The translations under genes were made by a program, and so were the position numbers. Of a stretch of DNA of 64,000 nucleotides, positions 35,138-46,313 are shown piece by piece. The first letter of the stretch is position 1. Each line of letters starts with the position of its first letter. The DNA comes from Ferribacterium limneticum (GTDB taxonomy: Bacteria; Pseudomonadota; Gammaproteobacteria; Burkholderiales; Rhodocyclaceae), in the NCBI RefSeq assembly GCF_020510585.1, contig NZ_CP075190.1, forward strand, positions 1,300,001 to 1,364,000. The letters run 5' to 3'. The notes under the pieces are model-generated. The model saw only the letters and a program-made list of their open reading frames with translations, was not told the origin of the DNA and made no database searches.

Positions 35138-36150
35138 GCCTTGTCCTTCATGCCGAAGATCGGCGGCTGCGTCAGCAGGTCGATGAGCGGGGCGGAGAGG
35201 TTCATGAGCAGAACGGCGAAGGCGACGCCGTCCGGATAGCCGCCGAAAACGCGAATGATGTAGGCGAGCAGGCCAGCACCGGCGCCAAAGATCAGCTTGC
35301 CGCGCGGTGTCGTGCAGCCGGAAACCGGGTCGGTGGCGATGAAGAAGGCGCCGAGCATGGCGCCGCCGGAGAGCAGGTGAAAGAGCGGGCTGGCAAACTG
35401 GCCCGGGTTATAGAGCCAGAGCGCGCCGGAAATCAGGCTCAGGGAAGCGACGAAGGCGAGCGGCACATGCCAGGTGATCAGCTTGCGATGCCAGAGCCAC
35501 AGCCCGCCGAGCAGGTAGCCGGCAGCGACCCATTCCCAGCCGCGACCAGCGAAGTTGCCGTAAATATCCTGGTTGGCGAGCAGCGTGGTGACATCGAAAC
35601 TGCCTTCGCCCAGCTTGAGCGCCGTTTTCATCGCATCGAGCGGGGTGGCGCCGGTCAGCGTATCGACGCGTGGTGCCCAGCCGAGAATGATGTTCATCTG
35701 GTCAATCAGCCCCAGTTGCAGGCCGACACTGGGCCACTGCGACATCAGCGCCGGGAAGGCGACGATGCACACGGCGAAGGCAACCATGGCCGGGTTGAAA
35801 GGGTTCTGGCCCAGCCCGCCGTAGAGGTGCTTGGCAACGACGACGGCAAAGACGGTGCCGGTGACGACCAGCCACCACGGTGCCAGCGGCGGGAAAGTCA
35901 GGGCGATCAGCCAGGCGGTGACGATGGCCGAGCCGTCGGTCAGGAAGAGCGCCAGGGGTTTGCCGCGAACCTTGAGCATGATCGCTTCGGCGAGCAGTGC
36001 GGCGAGCGTGGCGATGACCAGCTGAACCAGGATGGCCGGGCCGACCAGGCTGGCATAGGCGGCAATGCCCGGGATCAGCGCGACGCAGACCTGGATCATC
36101 ACCTGGCTGACGCTGACATCTTTGAGAAGGAAGGGGGCGGGGGCGAACAT
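35134..36150 (-). CDS. rnfD: Rnf complex subunit D (covalent FMN)
   Basis: This 338-residue inner-membrane protein has about nine spans. The FMN site is TLTGATPLDAMKTAL near residue 178, as in RnfD and NqrB. It is homologous to NqrB and, with RnfG, holds flavins on the periplasmic side of the complex. It overlaps rnfC by 1 base and rnfG by 4. Confidence 0.95.
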   Translation of the reverse strand: MFAPAPFLLKDVSVSQVMIQVCVALIPGIAAYASLVGPAILVQLVIATLAALLAEAIMLKVRGKPLALFLTDGSAIVTAWLIALTFPPLAPWWLVVTGTVFAVVVAKHLYGGLGQNPFNPAMVAFAVCIVAFPALMSQWPSVGLQLGLIDQMNIILGWAPRVDTLTGATPLDAMKTALKLGEGSFDVTTLLANQDIYGNFAGRGWEWVAAGYLLGGLWLWHRKLITWHVPLAFVASLSLISGALWLYNPGQFASPLFHLLSGGAMLGAFFIATDPVSGCTTPRGKLIFGAGAGLLAYIIRVFGGYPDGVAFAVLLMNLSAPLIDLLTQPPIFGMKDKA

Positions 36151-37898
36151 TACTCGGGTTTCTCGCTGGCCGGGGCTACTGGCTCGGGCTCTGTCAGGTG
36201 GGCGGCGATACGGCGCGCCTCGATGTCGGCTGCAGCTTTCTGCTGTTCCGGCGTCAGGTTTTCAGTGTTCTTCGGCTGGACGGCTTCACGTTGCGCCTTG
36301 GCGCGGGCCATGGCGGCTTCGATAGTGGCCATTTTTGCAGCTTTTGCCGCGTCGACCGTAGAAGCGGGCGCCGGCTCGCTTGCCGCGGGAGGTGCATCGG
36401 CCGACAGGCCATTGGTTTCAGTCGTTGCGGCCGCGGCAGCGGCGGCTTCGGCCGCTTTCTTGGCAGCTTGCGCAGCGGCGGCCTTGGCCAGCTTTTCAGC
36501 CTTGTCAGCCTTTTCGCGCTCTTCGCGCAACTGCTTGAACTCGAAGCGGGCCTTGGCCTGGTCGGAGGCATTCTTTTCGCGTTCGCGCGCCCAGATTTCG
36601 CTCTTGGCAAAGCGGAAATACTGGACCAGCGGAATGCGCGATGGGCAGACGAAGGAGCAGCAACCGCATTCGATGCAGTCGAAGATGTTGTATTCCTGCG
36701 TTTTGCCGAAATTCTTGGCGCGCGAGAACCAGTACATCTCGAACGGTTGCAGTTCGTGCGGGCAAGCCTGGGCGCATGAACCGCAACGAATGCACGGCAT
36801 TTCCGGCGCCTTGGGCGGGAACAGGCGCTCCGAATGAGCGATCAGGCAGTTGGTCGCCTTGACCACCGGGACATTGGCGTCCGGCACCAGAAAGCCCATC
36901 ATCGGACCGCCCATGATGATGCCGTCGGTGTCCGGGTGCGGCTGGGCCAGTTTGAGCAACTCGCCCATCGGCGTGCCGATCAGCACTTCGTAGTTGCGCG
37001 GTGCATGAACGTTGCCGGATAGCGTGACCAGGCGCGAAACGACCGGTTCGCCGTGAGCGATGGCCCGCCAGGCGGTGTAGGCGGTGGCGACGTTGAAGCA
37101 TTGCACGCCGAGGTCGGTCGAACGCTTCGAGGCCGGGACTTCCTTGCCGGTCAGAACGCGGATCAGTTGCTTGGCGCCGCCGGCCGGGTAGAGGGTCGGT
37201 ACCTGAACGACTTCGAAGGTCTCGCCGAGCGTCTGCACGGCAAGGCGCATGGCGGCAGCCGCTTCCGGCTTGTTGTCCTCAATGCCGATGAGCACCTTTT
37301 TCGGTTGCAGCAGGTCGCGGAAGACGCCGATGCCGCGCACGACTTCCTCGGCGCGTTCGCGCATGAGCAGGTCGTCGCAGGTGATGAAGGGCTCGCACTC
37401 GGCGCCGTTGATCACCAGTTCTTCCATTGGCACCGTTTTCGAGGCGGTGAGCTTGCCGTGAGTCGGGAAAACCGCGCCGCCGAGGCCGACGACGCCCGAT
37501 TGCTGGAGATGTTCGCGCACGGCTTCCGGGGGCATCGCGGCGTAGTCGAGCGGGGCGTGGGCGATCCACTCGTCCTTGCCATCCGGCTCGATGACGACGC
37601 ACAGTGCATCGAGGCCCGACGGGTGGGGCTGGACGTGCATGGCCACCTCGAGCACGGTGCCCGAGGTTGGGGCATGGACGGCGGCCGAGATCCAGCCATC
37701 GGCCTCGCCGATCAACTGACCCTTCAACACCTTGTCGCCAGCCTGGACGGTCGGCTGCGGCATACCGCCGATGCTCTGGTGCAGTGGCACGACGAGGCGC
37801 GAGGGGAGCGGCGCCTGGGCGATGGGCAGAGTGACGGATTGCGTCTTGTTGGTCGGTGGCTTGACGCCACCCTTGAATTTGAACAGGTTCATCAACAT
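36150..37898 (-). CDS. rnfC: Rnf complex subunit C with long Ala/Lys-rich tail
   Basis: This 582-residue protein has a glycine-rich FMN/NADH-binding region (GLGGAVFPTHGKL near residue 135) and two 4Fe-4S clusters (CIRCGSCAQACP near 372 and CIECGCCSFVCP near 412). RnfC is the NADH-facing subunit at the membrane surface. The last 150 residues form a charged, alanine-rich coiled-coil-like tail (KADKAEKLAKAAAAQAAKKA), as in other proteobacterial RnfC proteins, and vary in length between species. It overlaps rnfB by 1 base. Confidence 0.95.
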   Translation of the reverse strand: MLMNLFKFKGGVKPPTNKTQSVTLPIAQAPLPSRLVVPLHQSIGGMPQPTVQAGDKVLKGQLIGEADGWISAAVHAPTSGTVLEVAMHVQPHPSGLDALCVVIEPDGKDEWIAHAPLDYAAMPPEAVREHLQQSGVVGLGGAVFPTHGKLTASKTVPMEELVINGAECEPFITCDDLLMRERAEEVVRGIGVFRDLLQPKKVLIGIEDNKPEAAAAMRLAVQTLGETFEVVQVPTLYPAGGAKQLIRVLTGKEVPASKRSTDLGVQCFNVATAYTAWRAIAHGEPVVSRLVTLSGNVHAPRNYEVLIGTPMGELLKLAQPHPDTDGIIMGGPMMGFLVPDANVPVVKATNCLIAHSERLFPPKAPEMPCIRCGSCAQACPHELQPFEMYWFSRAKNFGKTQEYNIFDCIECGCCSFVCPSRIPLVQYFRFAKSEIWAREREKNASDQAKARFEFKQLREEREKADKAEKLAKAAAAQAAKKAAEAAAAAAATTETNGLSADAPPAASEPAPASTVDAAKAAKMATIEAAMARAKAQREAVQPKNTENLTPEQQKAAADIEARRIAAHLTEPEPVAPASEKPE

Positions 37899-38473
37899 CA
37901 GGCGGCCGCTTTCATGGCCGTAGCCTTGCTCATTTCAGGTTTGATCTCGACGACCGGATATTTCCATTTCCAGTTGTCGATGTTTTCGCCGATCGGTTCC
38001 ATCCGGATGCATTCGACGGGACAGGGCGGCAGGCACAGTTCGCAACCGGTACATTGCTGGGCGACGATGGTGTGCATCTGCTTGGCGGCGCCGACGATGG
38101 CGTCGACCGGACAGGCCTGGATACACAGCGTGCAGCCGATGCAGGTGTTCTCGTCGATGATGGCGATCTGCTTCGGCTTTTCTTCGGCATCGAGCGGCTT
38201 GACCTCGCGGCCGAGCAGGTCGGCCAGGCGCTGGACGCCCTCGACACCACCCGGCGGGCACTTGTTGATTTCATCGCCGTTGGCGATAGCCTCGGCATAA
38301 GGCTTGCAACCCGGGTAGCCGCACTGGCCGCACTGGGTCTGGGGCAGGATGGCCTCGATCTTCTCGATCAGCGGATCGCCCTCGACCTTGAACTTGACCG
38401 AGGCAAAGCCGAGCAAGGCACCGAGCACGACAGCCCCAAGGGCCATGATGGCGATGGCGAGGAGGATGTCCAT
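37898..38473 (-). CDS. rnfB: Rnf complex subunit B (iron-sulfur)
   Basis: This 191-residue protein has one N-terminal span, a 4Fe-4S domain with [16 protein letters not shown] near residue 50, and two further ferredoxin clusters ([12 protein letters not shown] near 112 and [12 protein letters not shown] near 142). RnfB accepts electrons from ferredoxin and passes them to the membrane subunits. It overlaps rnfA by 1 base and rnfC by 1 base, so translation is coupled. Confidence 0.95.
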   Translation of the reverse strand: MDILLAIAIMALGAVVLGALLGFASVKFKVEGDPLIEKIEAILPQTQCGQCGYPGCKPYAEAIANGDEINKCPPGGVEGVQRLADLLGREVKPLDAEEKPKQIAIIDENTCIGCTLCIQACPVDAIVGAAKQMHTIVAQQCTGCELCLPPCPVECIRMEPIGENIDNWKWKYPVVEIKPEMSKATAMKAAA

Positions 38474-39057
38474 TATTGGTACTTGTCCAGGCCGGCGAAG
38501 CCCATGAAGGCTAGCGCCATCAGGCCGGCGGTGACCATGGCGATGGCGACGCCGCGAAAGTGGGTGGGCACATCGGCACCTTCGATGCGTTCGCGGATGC
38601 CGGCGAAGAGGATGAGCACGAGTGAGAAGCCAAAGGCGCTACCGGCGCCGAAGAGCAGGGACTCGATGAAGTTGTAGCCGTTCGAAATATTGAGCAGCGG
38701 CACGCCGAGTACGGCGCAATTGGTGGTGATCAGCGGCAGGTAGATGCCCAGCGTTTGCTGCAGCGTCGGCGAGGTTTTGGCGATGACCATTTCGGTCAGC
38801 TGGACGATGGCGGCGATGGTGACGATGAAGGACAGGGTGCGCAGGTATTCGAGCCCGAACGGCATCAGCAGGTAGTGATCGATGATGTAGCTGGCGCCGG
38901 TCGCCATGGTCAGCACGAAAGTCGTGGCGGCGCCCATGCCGTAGGCGGTCTCCAGTTTTTTGGAAACGCCCATGAAGGGGCAAAGACCGAGGATCTTCAC
39001 CAGCACGACGTTGTTGACCAGCACCGCGCCGACGAGGATGAATAAGTAGTGGCTCAT
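38473..39057 (-). CDS. rnfA: Rnf complex subunit A
   Basis: This 194-residue inner-membrane protein with six spans has the family motifs [16 protein letters not shown] and [14 protein letters not shown]. It is homologous to RnfE and NqrE. It is the first gene of the rnfABCDGE operon, which reads leftward. The operon starts 72 bases after the end of pyrD on the same strand, so it may be partly read through from pyrD. Confidence 0.95.
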   Translation of the reverse strand: MSHYLFILVGAVLVNNVVLVKILGLCPFMGVSKKLETAYGMGAATTFVLTMATGASYIIDHYLLMPFGLEYLRTLSFIVTIAAIVQLTEMVIAKTSPTLQQTLGIYLPLITTNCAVLGVPLLNISNGYNFIESLLFGAGSAFGFSLVLILFAGIRERIEGADVPTHFRGVAIAMVTAGLMALAFMGFAGLDKYQ

Positions 39058-39129
39058 AAATTAGGCAAACTTGAGGCGCGTATTATCGGGCTTTGCTGCA
39101 GTGCAAACAACCGCGCGCTGCTTGTGGCT

Positions 39130-40173
39130 TTAGGTGTTTTTCCGCATGACGTGGGCCAGTGTTTCTGCCACTTCGGCCACCAGATCGGGGCCGCGGTAGA
39201 TGAAACCGCTGTAGAACTGCACCAGGCTGGCGCCAGCGCGGATTTTTTCGGCTGCATCCTCGCCGCCCATGATGCCGCCGACACCGATGATCGGCAGTTC
39301 GCCGGCCAGGGCAATCGCCAGTTTTTTCTGCACGGCCGTCGATTTGGCGAAAACCGGCTTGCCCGACAGGCCACCGGTTTCGGCGCCATTTGGCAGGCCT
39401 TCGACGCCGTCACGCGACAGCGTGGTATTGGTGGCGATGACGCCGTCGAAACGGTGACGACGCAGCGCGTCGGCGATGGCGGTGATCTGCTCGTCGTCGA
39501 GATCGGGGGCGATCTTGAGCGCCAGCGGCACGTATTTGCCGTGCTGGTCGGCCAGTTGCAGTTGTCTGGCCTTCAATTGGGAAAGCAGGTCGTCGAGCGC
39601 CTCGTCCTTCTGCAATTCGCGCAAATTCTTGGTGTTCGGCGAGGAAATGTTGACTGTCACGTAGCTGGCGTCGTTGTACACCTTATCGAGGCAGATCAGG
39701 TAGTCGTCGGCGGCCTTCTCGATTGGCGTCGTGGCGTTCTTGCCGATATTGATGCCGAGAATGCCGCCCTTTTTCGGGAATTCGGCGCGGCGGACGTTTT
39801 CCAGCAACTTGTCGACGCCGGCGTTATTGAAGCCCATCCGGTTGATGATGCCTTGCGCTTCCGGGATGCGGAACAGGCGCGGCTTCGGGTTGCCATCCTG
39901 CGGGCGCGGCGTGATCGTGCCGATTTCGATGAAGCCGAAGCCGAGCCTGGCCAGCGCATCGATGTGGTCGCCGTTCTTGTCGAGGCCGGCGGCCAGGCCA
40001 ACCGGATTCGGAAACTTGAGGCCCATGACCTCGACCGGGCAGGCGGCGACCTTTTTGGCGACCAGGCAGGAGAAGCCGGCGGCGTTGAGAAAATCGATGC
40101 CATTCATGCCGATGCCGTGGGCGGTTTCGGCGTCGAGGGCGAAAAAGAACTTGCGAATGAGAGGATAGAACAT
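39130..40173 (-). CDS. pyrD: Dihydroorotate dehydrogenase (quinone), class 2
   Basis: This 347-residue protein has the class 2 N-terminal helical extension ([17 protein letters not shown]), the catalytic serine motif [14 protein letters not shown] near residue 175, and FMN-binding [19 protein letters not shown] near 290. The enzyme oxidises dihydroorotate to orotate in pyrimidine synthesis and gives electrons to quinones at the inner membrane. It lies upstream of rnfA on the same strand. Confidence 0.96.
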   Translation of the reverse strand: MFYPLIRKFFFALDAETAHGIGMNGIDFLNAAGFSCLVAKKVAACPVEVMGLKFPNPVGLAAGLDKNGDHIDALARLGFGFIEIGTITPRPQDGNPKPRLFRIPEAQGIINRMGFNNAGVDKLLENVRRAEFPKKGGILGINIGKNATTPIEKAADDYLICLDKVYNDASYVTVNISSPNTKNLRELQKDEALDDLLSQLKARQLQLADQHGKYVPLALKIAPDLDDEQITAIADALRRHRFDGVIATNTTLSRDGVEGLPNGAETGGLSGKPVFAKSTAVQKKLAIALAGELPIIGVGGIMGGEDAAEKIRAGASLVQFYSGFIYRGPDLVAEVAETLAHVMRKNT

Positions 40174-40420
40174 AGTGGGCGCGATTTTACCGCAATGCGC
40201 CTGCCCTTGCCCGGCGAATCAGCGCCATTCCGGGTGCGTTTTTCTTGATCTGGGCGGCTGTCCAGGCTTGGCGAAGGTGACGATAATCGGTGTCTCTGGT
40301 TTTTCAGAATACCGTGATGAAATGATTGGCTCCGGTCAGCGCGAGAACAGGCCGGGTTGCTTTGATTCCTGAAACAAACTGTAACGCCTGAATTTATACG
40401 GGAAGGCTAAACTTCCGTCC

Positions 40421-41806
40421 ATGCGATTTTTACCCTGTTTTTTCCTGTTGACCGCAGCATTCCCCGCATGGGCGGGTGGTCTGGACGATCCGTTCGGCAC
40501 TGACGCCATGGCGCCGCTCAAGGTGTCGCCCAGCCTGGCTGCCCGGGTTGGCGAAGCGCCCTGTGCCACGGCCTTGCCGGCGACGGCGCTGACCCCCCTC
40601 GATGCCGTCGATCTGGCCTTGTGCAATCACCCGCAGACGCGCGAGGTGTGGGCTTCGGCCCGGGTACAGGCGGCGCTGGTCGGCGTCGCCCGGGCCGGCT
40701 GGTTGCCGAATCTCGATGCCAGTGTCAGCGCGACGCGTTTTCAGTATGACGATGGTTCGTACAACCGACGGGCCGCGGCGCTGACGCTGTCCTGGCTGCT
40801 GATCGATTTCGGCCAGCGTTCGGCCAATGTCGAGAATGCCCAGCAATTGCTCAATGCAGCCGCAGCGACGCAGGATGCGACGGTCCAGTCGCTGTTTCTC
40901 GCCGCGTTGCAGACCTACTACACGGCGCAGGCGACGCAGGCGGCGGTGATTTCGGCGAGCGAGGCCGAGCGTTCGGCGCGCGAAGCTTTTCAGGCGGCCG
41001 ATGCGCGCTACAACGTCGGTGTCGCCACGCCGGCTGATCGCCTGCAGGCGCAGACGGCGCTGTCGCAGGCGACGCTCAACCGCATCCGGGCCGAGGGCGA
41101 TGCCCGCAACGGGCTGGGGGCGCTGGCCAATGCGCTCGGTTTCGAGGCACAGCAGAAAATTGTGTTGGCCGAACTGCCGGCCTTGCCGGCCGAACTGGTT
41201 TTCCAGAAGGAGGTCGATGCCATGATCGCCGAGGCGCAGGCCCGGCGGCCCGACTTCAAAGCGGCCGAGGCGCAGCTCAAGGCGGCTGAGGCGAGCGTCG
41301 ACCTGGCCCGTGCCCAGGGCCGGCCGACCGTTTCGCTGGCGGCCGGGCCGAGCTGGCAGAACAACGCCGGCATCGTCACTCAGGGCGGCAGCATCGGCCT
41401 GACGCTCAACGTGCCGATCTTTGCCGGTTTCGATACGACCTACCGCGTGCGTTCGGCCGCGGCGCTGGCCGATGTTCGTACCGCTCAGCGCGACCGCATC
41501 AAGAACCAGATCGCGCTCGATGTCTGGAAGGCTTATCAAAGCCTGACGACGGCGACGCAAAGCCTGAAGACATCGGCCGATCTGGTGGCCAGTGCCGAGC
41601 AGTCGGAGCGCGTCGCGCTCGGCCGCTACAAGGCCGGCGTTGGCACCGTGCTTGACCTGCTGGTGGCGCAGAGCGCCCTGGCCAGTGCCCGGCTGCAGCG
41701 CATTCAGGCGCAACTCGACTGGAATGTTTATCGCGCCACGCTGGCTCAGTCCATGGGCGCGCTCGATTACACGCTGCTGCAACCAGCGGCGGAAGGAAGA
41801 CCATGA
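40421..41806 (+). CDS. TolC-family outer-membrane efflux protein, signal peptide from a repeat copy
   Basis: This 461-residue TolC-like protein has two related helical halves rich in A, Q and L (QTREVWASARVQAALVGVAR and similar), as in trimeric outer-membrane channels. It starts the operon with the MacA-like adaptor and MacB-like transporter downstream. Its signal peptide (MRFLPCFFLLTAAFPAWAGG) is encoded by a degenerate copy of the dispersed repeat at 40426-40459, so the repeat seems to have been taken into a secretion signal. The stop overlaps the adaptor start by 4 bases. Confidence 0.9.
   Translation: MRFLPCFFLLTAAFPAWAGGLDDPFGTDAMAPLKVSPSLAARVGEAPCATALPATALTPLDAVDLALCNHPQTREVWASARVQAALVGVARAGWLPNLDASVSATRFQYDDGSYNRRAAALTLSWLLIDFGQRSANVENAQQLLNAAAATQDATVQSLFLAALQTYYTAQATQAAVISASEAERSAREAFQAADARYNVGVATPADRLQAQTALSQATLNRIRAEGDARNGLGALANALGFEAQQKIVLAELPALPAELVFQKEVDAMIAEAQARRPDFKAAEAQLKAAEASVDLARAQGRPTVSLAAGPSWQNNAGIVTQGGSIGLTLNVPIFAGFDTTYRVRSAAALADVRTAQRDRIKNQIALDVWKAYQSLTTATQSLKTSADLVASAEQSERVALGRYKAGVGTVLDLLVAQSALASARLQRIQAQLDWNVYRATLAQSMGALDYTLLQPAAEGRP
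40426..40459 (+). repeat. Dispersed repeat, copy 8, inside the TolC-like signal peptide
   Basis: TTTTTTCCTGTTGACCGCAG then CA; over the 22-base right half it matches the consensus at 20 positions. The left half TTTTTACCCTG is diverged. Confidence 0.65.
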
Positions 41807-43056
41807 AACAAATCGGCAAGATTCTGCTCGGCGTCACGGTGATTGCAGGCCTGATCGGCGGCGGCGTCTGGTACAGCAAGCAGCGCGCGGCGCACAACCC
41901 GGAAACCCGCTACAAGCTGGCTGCGGTCGAGAAGGGGGACGTGACGCAGACGGTGTCGGCCAACGGCACGCTCAATCCGGTGGTGCTGATCAGCGTCGGT
42001 ACGCAGGTTTCCGGCACCGTGCGCAAGCTTTATGTCGATTTCAACGACAAGGTCAAAAAGGGCCAGGTGATGCTTGAGCTTGACGACGCGCTGGTCTCGG
42101 CTACCGAGCGGCAGAGCGCGGCGAATGTGATCAACGCCCAGGCGACGCTCGAACTGGCACAGGCCAACGAGGCGCGCATGAAGTCGCTGATCGCCCAGGA
42201 GTACGTCTCGAAACAGGAGTACGACCAGTCCACCCAGGCCCTCAAGTCGGCCCGGGCGCAGGTGGCGCTGGCCAGGGCGCAGAACGAGCGCGACCGGGCC
42301 AACCTCAATTTCACGGTGATCCGCTCGCCAGTCGATGGTGTGGTCATCGACCGCGTGGTTGATTTGGGCCAGACGGTGGCAGCCAGCTTCCAGACGCCGA
42401 CGCTGATCAAGATCGCTCAGGATCTGTCGGAAATGCGCATCGACACGAGCTTTGCCGAGGCCGATATCGGCAACATCCGCGAGGGGCAGAAGGCGCGCTT
42501 CACGGTCGATGCCTTCCCGAGCCGCAGTTTCATCGGCGACGTCCAGCAGATTCGGCTGAACCCGACCAACCAGCAAAACGTCGTCACTTACAACGTCCGC
42601 ATCAACGTCGCCAATCCGGAGCAGGTGTTGTTGCCGGGCATGACGGCCTACGTCAATATCGGCGTGCAGAAGCGCGAGGGTGTGCTGCTCGTGCCGAATG
42701 CCGCGCTGCGCTTCAAGCCGGCCGATGCTGGGGAGAAGAAACCGGAAAATGGGCAAAAATCGCCGTCGACCGCAGGACCTTCCGGTGTCGGGCCGGGCAT
42801 GGGCGCCGGGGCCGATGGCAGCGCTGCCAAGGCCGGTGCCGGCAAGGGCAAAAAGCGCGAAAGCCAGAGCGGCACAGTTTATGTACTGACCGGGGAGGAA
42901 CTCAAACCGGTCAGTGTCCAGCTCGGCATCACCGACAACCGCAACACCGAAATCGTCGGCGGCGAACTCAAGGAAGGCGACCGCATTGTCACCGGCGAGA
43001 ACGGCGGTGGTGGTCAGAGCGGCAAGCCGTCCAGCGTCGGCATGCGGATGTTCTGA
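41803..43056 (+). CDS. MacA-like periplasmic adaptor (membrane fusion protein)
   Basis: This 417-residue protein has an N-terminal membrane anchor (KILLGVTVIAGLIGGGVWY), a lipoyl-like domain split around a coiled-coil hairpin (about residues 75-190), a beta-barrel domain, and a membrane-proximal domain at the end. A Gly/Pro/Lys-rich linker at about residues 305-350 is unusually long, and its PENGQKSPST stretch weakly resembles a degenerate repeat copy. MacA-type adaptors join an ABC transporter to a TolC channel. It overlaps the ATPase gene by 1 base. Confidence 0.9.
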   Translation: MKQIGKILLGVTVIAGLIGGGVWYSKQRAAHNPETRYKLAAVEKGDVTQTVSANGTLNPVVLISVGTQVSGTVRKLYVDFNDKVKKGQVMLELDDALVSATERQSAANVINAQATLELAQANEARMKSLIAQEYVSKQEYDQSTQALKSARAQVALARAQNERDRANLNFTVIRSPVDGVVIDRVVDLGQTVAASFQTPTLIKIAQDLSEMRIDTSFAEADIGNIREGQKARFTVDAFPSRSFIGDVQQIRLNPTNQQNVVTYNVRINVANPEQVLLPGMTAYVNIGVQKREGVLLVPNAALRFKPADAGEKKPENGQKSPSTAGPSGVGPGMGAGADGSAAKAGAGKGKKRESQSGTVYVLTGEELKPVSVQLGITDNRNTEIVGGELKEGDRIVTGENGGGGQSGKPSSVGMRMF

Positions 43057-43757
43057 TGGCTGAATCAGTCATCCGGGTCGTCGGCCTGGGCAAATCCTAT
43101 GAAACGGCGGCGGGGCTATTCCCGGCGCTGAAGGGGGTCAATCTCGATATCCTGCCCGGCGAGTACATCGCCATCATGGGACCGTCCGGCTCGGGCAAAT
43201 CGACTTTCATGAACCTGCTCGGCTGCCTTGATACGCCGAGCATGGGCGACTATTTTCTGGCCGGCAAGAATGTCGCGCAGATGGATAAGGACGCCCTGGC
43301 CATCCTGCGCAACCGGACGCTGGGTTTCGTTTTCCAGGGCTTCAATCTGCTGCCGCGCATGACTTTGCAGGACAACGTCGCGCTGCCGCTGGTCTATGCC
43401 GGTGCCGACAAGGAAACGCGGCGGGCCAAGGCGCGCGAACTGCTCGGCAAGGTTGGCCTCGGTCAGTACGCCGAATCGCTGCCCAGCCGGATTTCCGGTG
43501 GCCAGCAGCAACGCGTGGCGATTGCCCGGGCGCTCGTGAACTCCCCGCAACTCATCCTCGCCGACGAGCCGACCGGCAATCTCGACAGCCATACCAGCGA
43601 GGAAATCATGCGCCTGTTCGGCGAACTCAACGCCGAGGGCATCACGATTGTGCTCGTCACCCATGAGCCGGACATCGCGGCGCACGCCAAGCGGCAGGTC
43701 AAGTTTCTCGATGGCGAGATCGTCAGCGATCACCTGACGGAGCACGCACCGGCATGA
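43056..43757 (+). CDS. MacB-type ABC transporter ATPase subunit
   Basis: This 233-residue ATPase has Walker A GPSGSGKSTFMNLLG near residue 43, the signature ISGGQQQRVAIARAL and Walker B LILADEPTGNLD, followed by the H-loop LVTHEP. It belongs to the LolD/MacB/FtsE group (MacB N-domain). In E. coli MacB the ATPase and permease are fused; here they are two genes. A copy of the dispersed repeat lies in the 79-base gap before the permease gene. Confidence 0.93.
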   Translation: MAESVIRVVGLGKSYETAAGLFPALKGVNLDILPGEYIAIMGPSGSGKSTFMNLLGCLDTPSMGDYFLAGKNVAQMDKDALAILRNRTLGFVFQGFNLLPRMTLQDNVALPLVYAGADKETRRAKARELLGKVGLGQYAESLPSRISGGQQQRVAIARALVNSPQLILADEPTGNLDSHTSEEIMRLFGELNAEGITIVLVTHEPDIAAHAKRQVKFLDGEIVSDHLTEHAPA

Positions 43758-43765
43758 GGGCGAGC

Positions 43766-43804
43766 ATTTCAATTTTGGCCATTTTTTCCGGTCGACCGTG
43801 GGAA
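43766..43804 (+). repeat. Dispersed 38-bp repeat, copy 10, in the efflux operon
   Basis: ATTTCAATTTTGGCC, then ATTTTTTCCGGTCGACCGTG, then GGAA. It lies between the ATPase and permease genes of one operon, so here it cannot be a full terminator without cutting off the permease. Copy 9 would be the weak match at about 42746-42775 and is not counted. Confidence 0.9.
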
Positions 43805-43836
43805 TTGCCTATAAGCCGCAATCGGGAGGTTTCCCC

Positions 43837-45053
<1,217 letters not shown>

Positions 45054-45057
<4 letters not shown>

Positions 45058-46313
45058 AAAGCGGTCGCCGTCAGTTTCTGCTCGCGGCCGGGCTGCTGCC
45101 GCTGGTTCGGCCGCTGCGCGCGGCCGGCGAGCGGGTCGTCATCGTCGGCGGCGGCTGGGGTGGCCTGTCGGCCGCCAGCCATTTGCGGCGGCTGGCCCCC
45201 GACATCGAGGTGACGCTCGTCGACCGCCAGCCGACCTTTACCTCGTTCGCCCTGAGCAACCGCTGGTTGGTCGATCACGGCAACAGCAACATCGAACGGC
45301 AGGACTACGCTGCCCTTGCTGCCACCAAGGGCTACCGCTTCGTGCAGGCCGGTGTCGACAGCATCGATCGCGCCCAGCGCACGGTGAACACGGCTTCCGG
45401 CCGCCTGCCTTACGACTGGCTGGTGCTGGCCCCGGGCATTCGTGAAAACTACGCCGCCTGGCAGGTCAACGACCCGCTGGCCGTGGCCGAACTGCGCCAG
45501 CGCTATTCAGGTGCCATGCTCAATGCCGCCGATCTGCCGGTGCTCAAGAAACGCCTCGCCGCTTTCAAGGGCGGCGACCTGCTCATGACCGTTCCGCCAG
45601 CGCCCTACCGTTGCCCGCCGGCGCCGTATGAACGGGCGATGCTGATCGCCTGGTGGCTCAAGACGCAGAAAATTCCCGGCAAGCTGGTCATCATCGATCC
45701 GAACCCGATGATGCCGGCCTTCAAATCCATTTTGCTCGACCGTTTCAAGGCGCAAGTTACCTACCTTGATCACGCCAAGGTCCGCCAGGTCGACTTGGCG
45801 CGCAAGACGGTGATGACGGATATCGACGACATCCGCTTCGACGAAGCCTTGCTATCGCCGCCGCAGGAAGCGGCTGACCTGTTGTGGCAGGCCGGGCTGA
45901 TTCGCCACGATGAGGGCGGCCGGTCCACCGGCTGGGCCGATCAGGGCGCCCTGGATTTTCGCAGCGTCGCCGACGAACGGGTTTTCATCATCGGCGATGC
46001 GGCCGGTCTGGCCTCGCCGCTATTCGGCCATTATCCGAAGACCGGCCATGTCGCCAACCGCATGGGCGCCATCGTCGCCCGGCAGATCGCCGCTGGCCTT
46101 ACCGGAAAGGCCTTCCCGGTGCTGCTGCCGGAGAGCGTTTGCCACGTGGTGAGCAGCGTCGAGCCGCTTGAATACATCCGCCTCGAAGCCAGCTATCGGC
46201 AGCGTGGCGATGGTTTCCTCATGCAGCAGGTCAAGCAGGTGCGGGAGCCGAATCCGGCCGGCGAGGATGCCGCCTGGGCCGAGGCCATGTACCGCGATTT
46301 CCTGCGGCCCTAG
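45054..46313 (+). CDS. FccB-like FAD oxidoreductase with twin-arginine signal
   Basis: About 419 residues from the ATG at 45054, overlapping the permease by 4 bases. The N-terminus GRRQFLLAAGLLPL resembles a Tat signal, followed by the FAD-binding VVIVGGGWGGLSAASHLRR. Other marks fit flavocytochrome c sulfide dehydrogenase: cysteine in PYRCPPAPYERA, FAD site GDAAGL and cysteine in LPESVCHVVSS near residue 365, at the place of the FccB redox cysteine. No cytochrome subunit gene adjoins it. Placement in an efflux operon is unusual. Sulfide oxidation is plausible but not shown. Confidence 0.85.

Noticed and set aside
42746..42775. A weak match to the dispersed repeat in the MacA linker (CCGGAAAATGGGCAAAAATC)
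   Set aside because: Only half of the element is similar and the other half is in the wrong orientation. Low-complexity linker sequence could explain it, so it is not counted.
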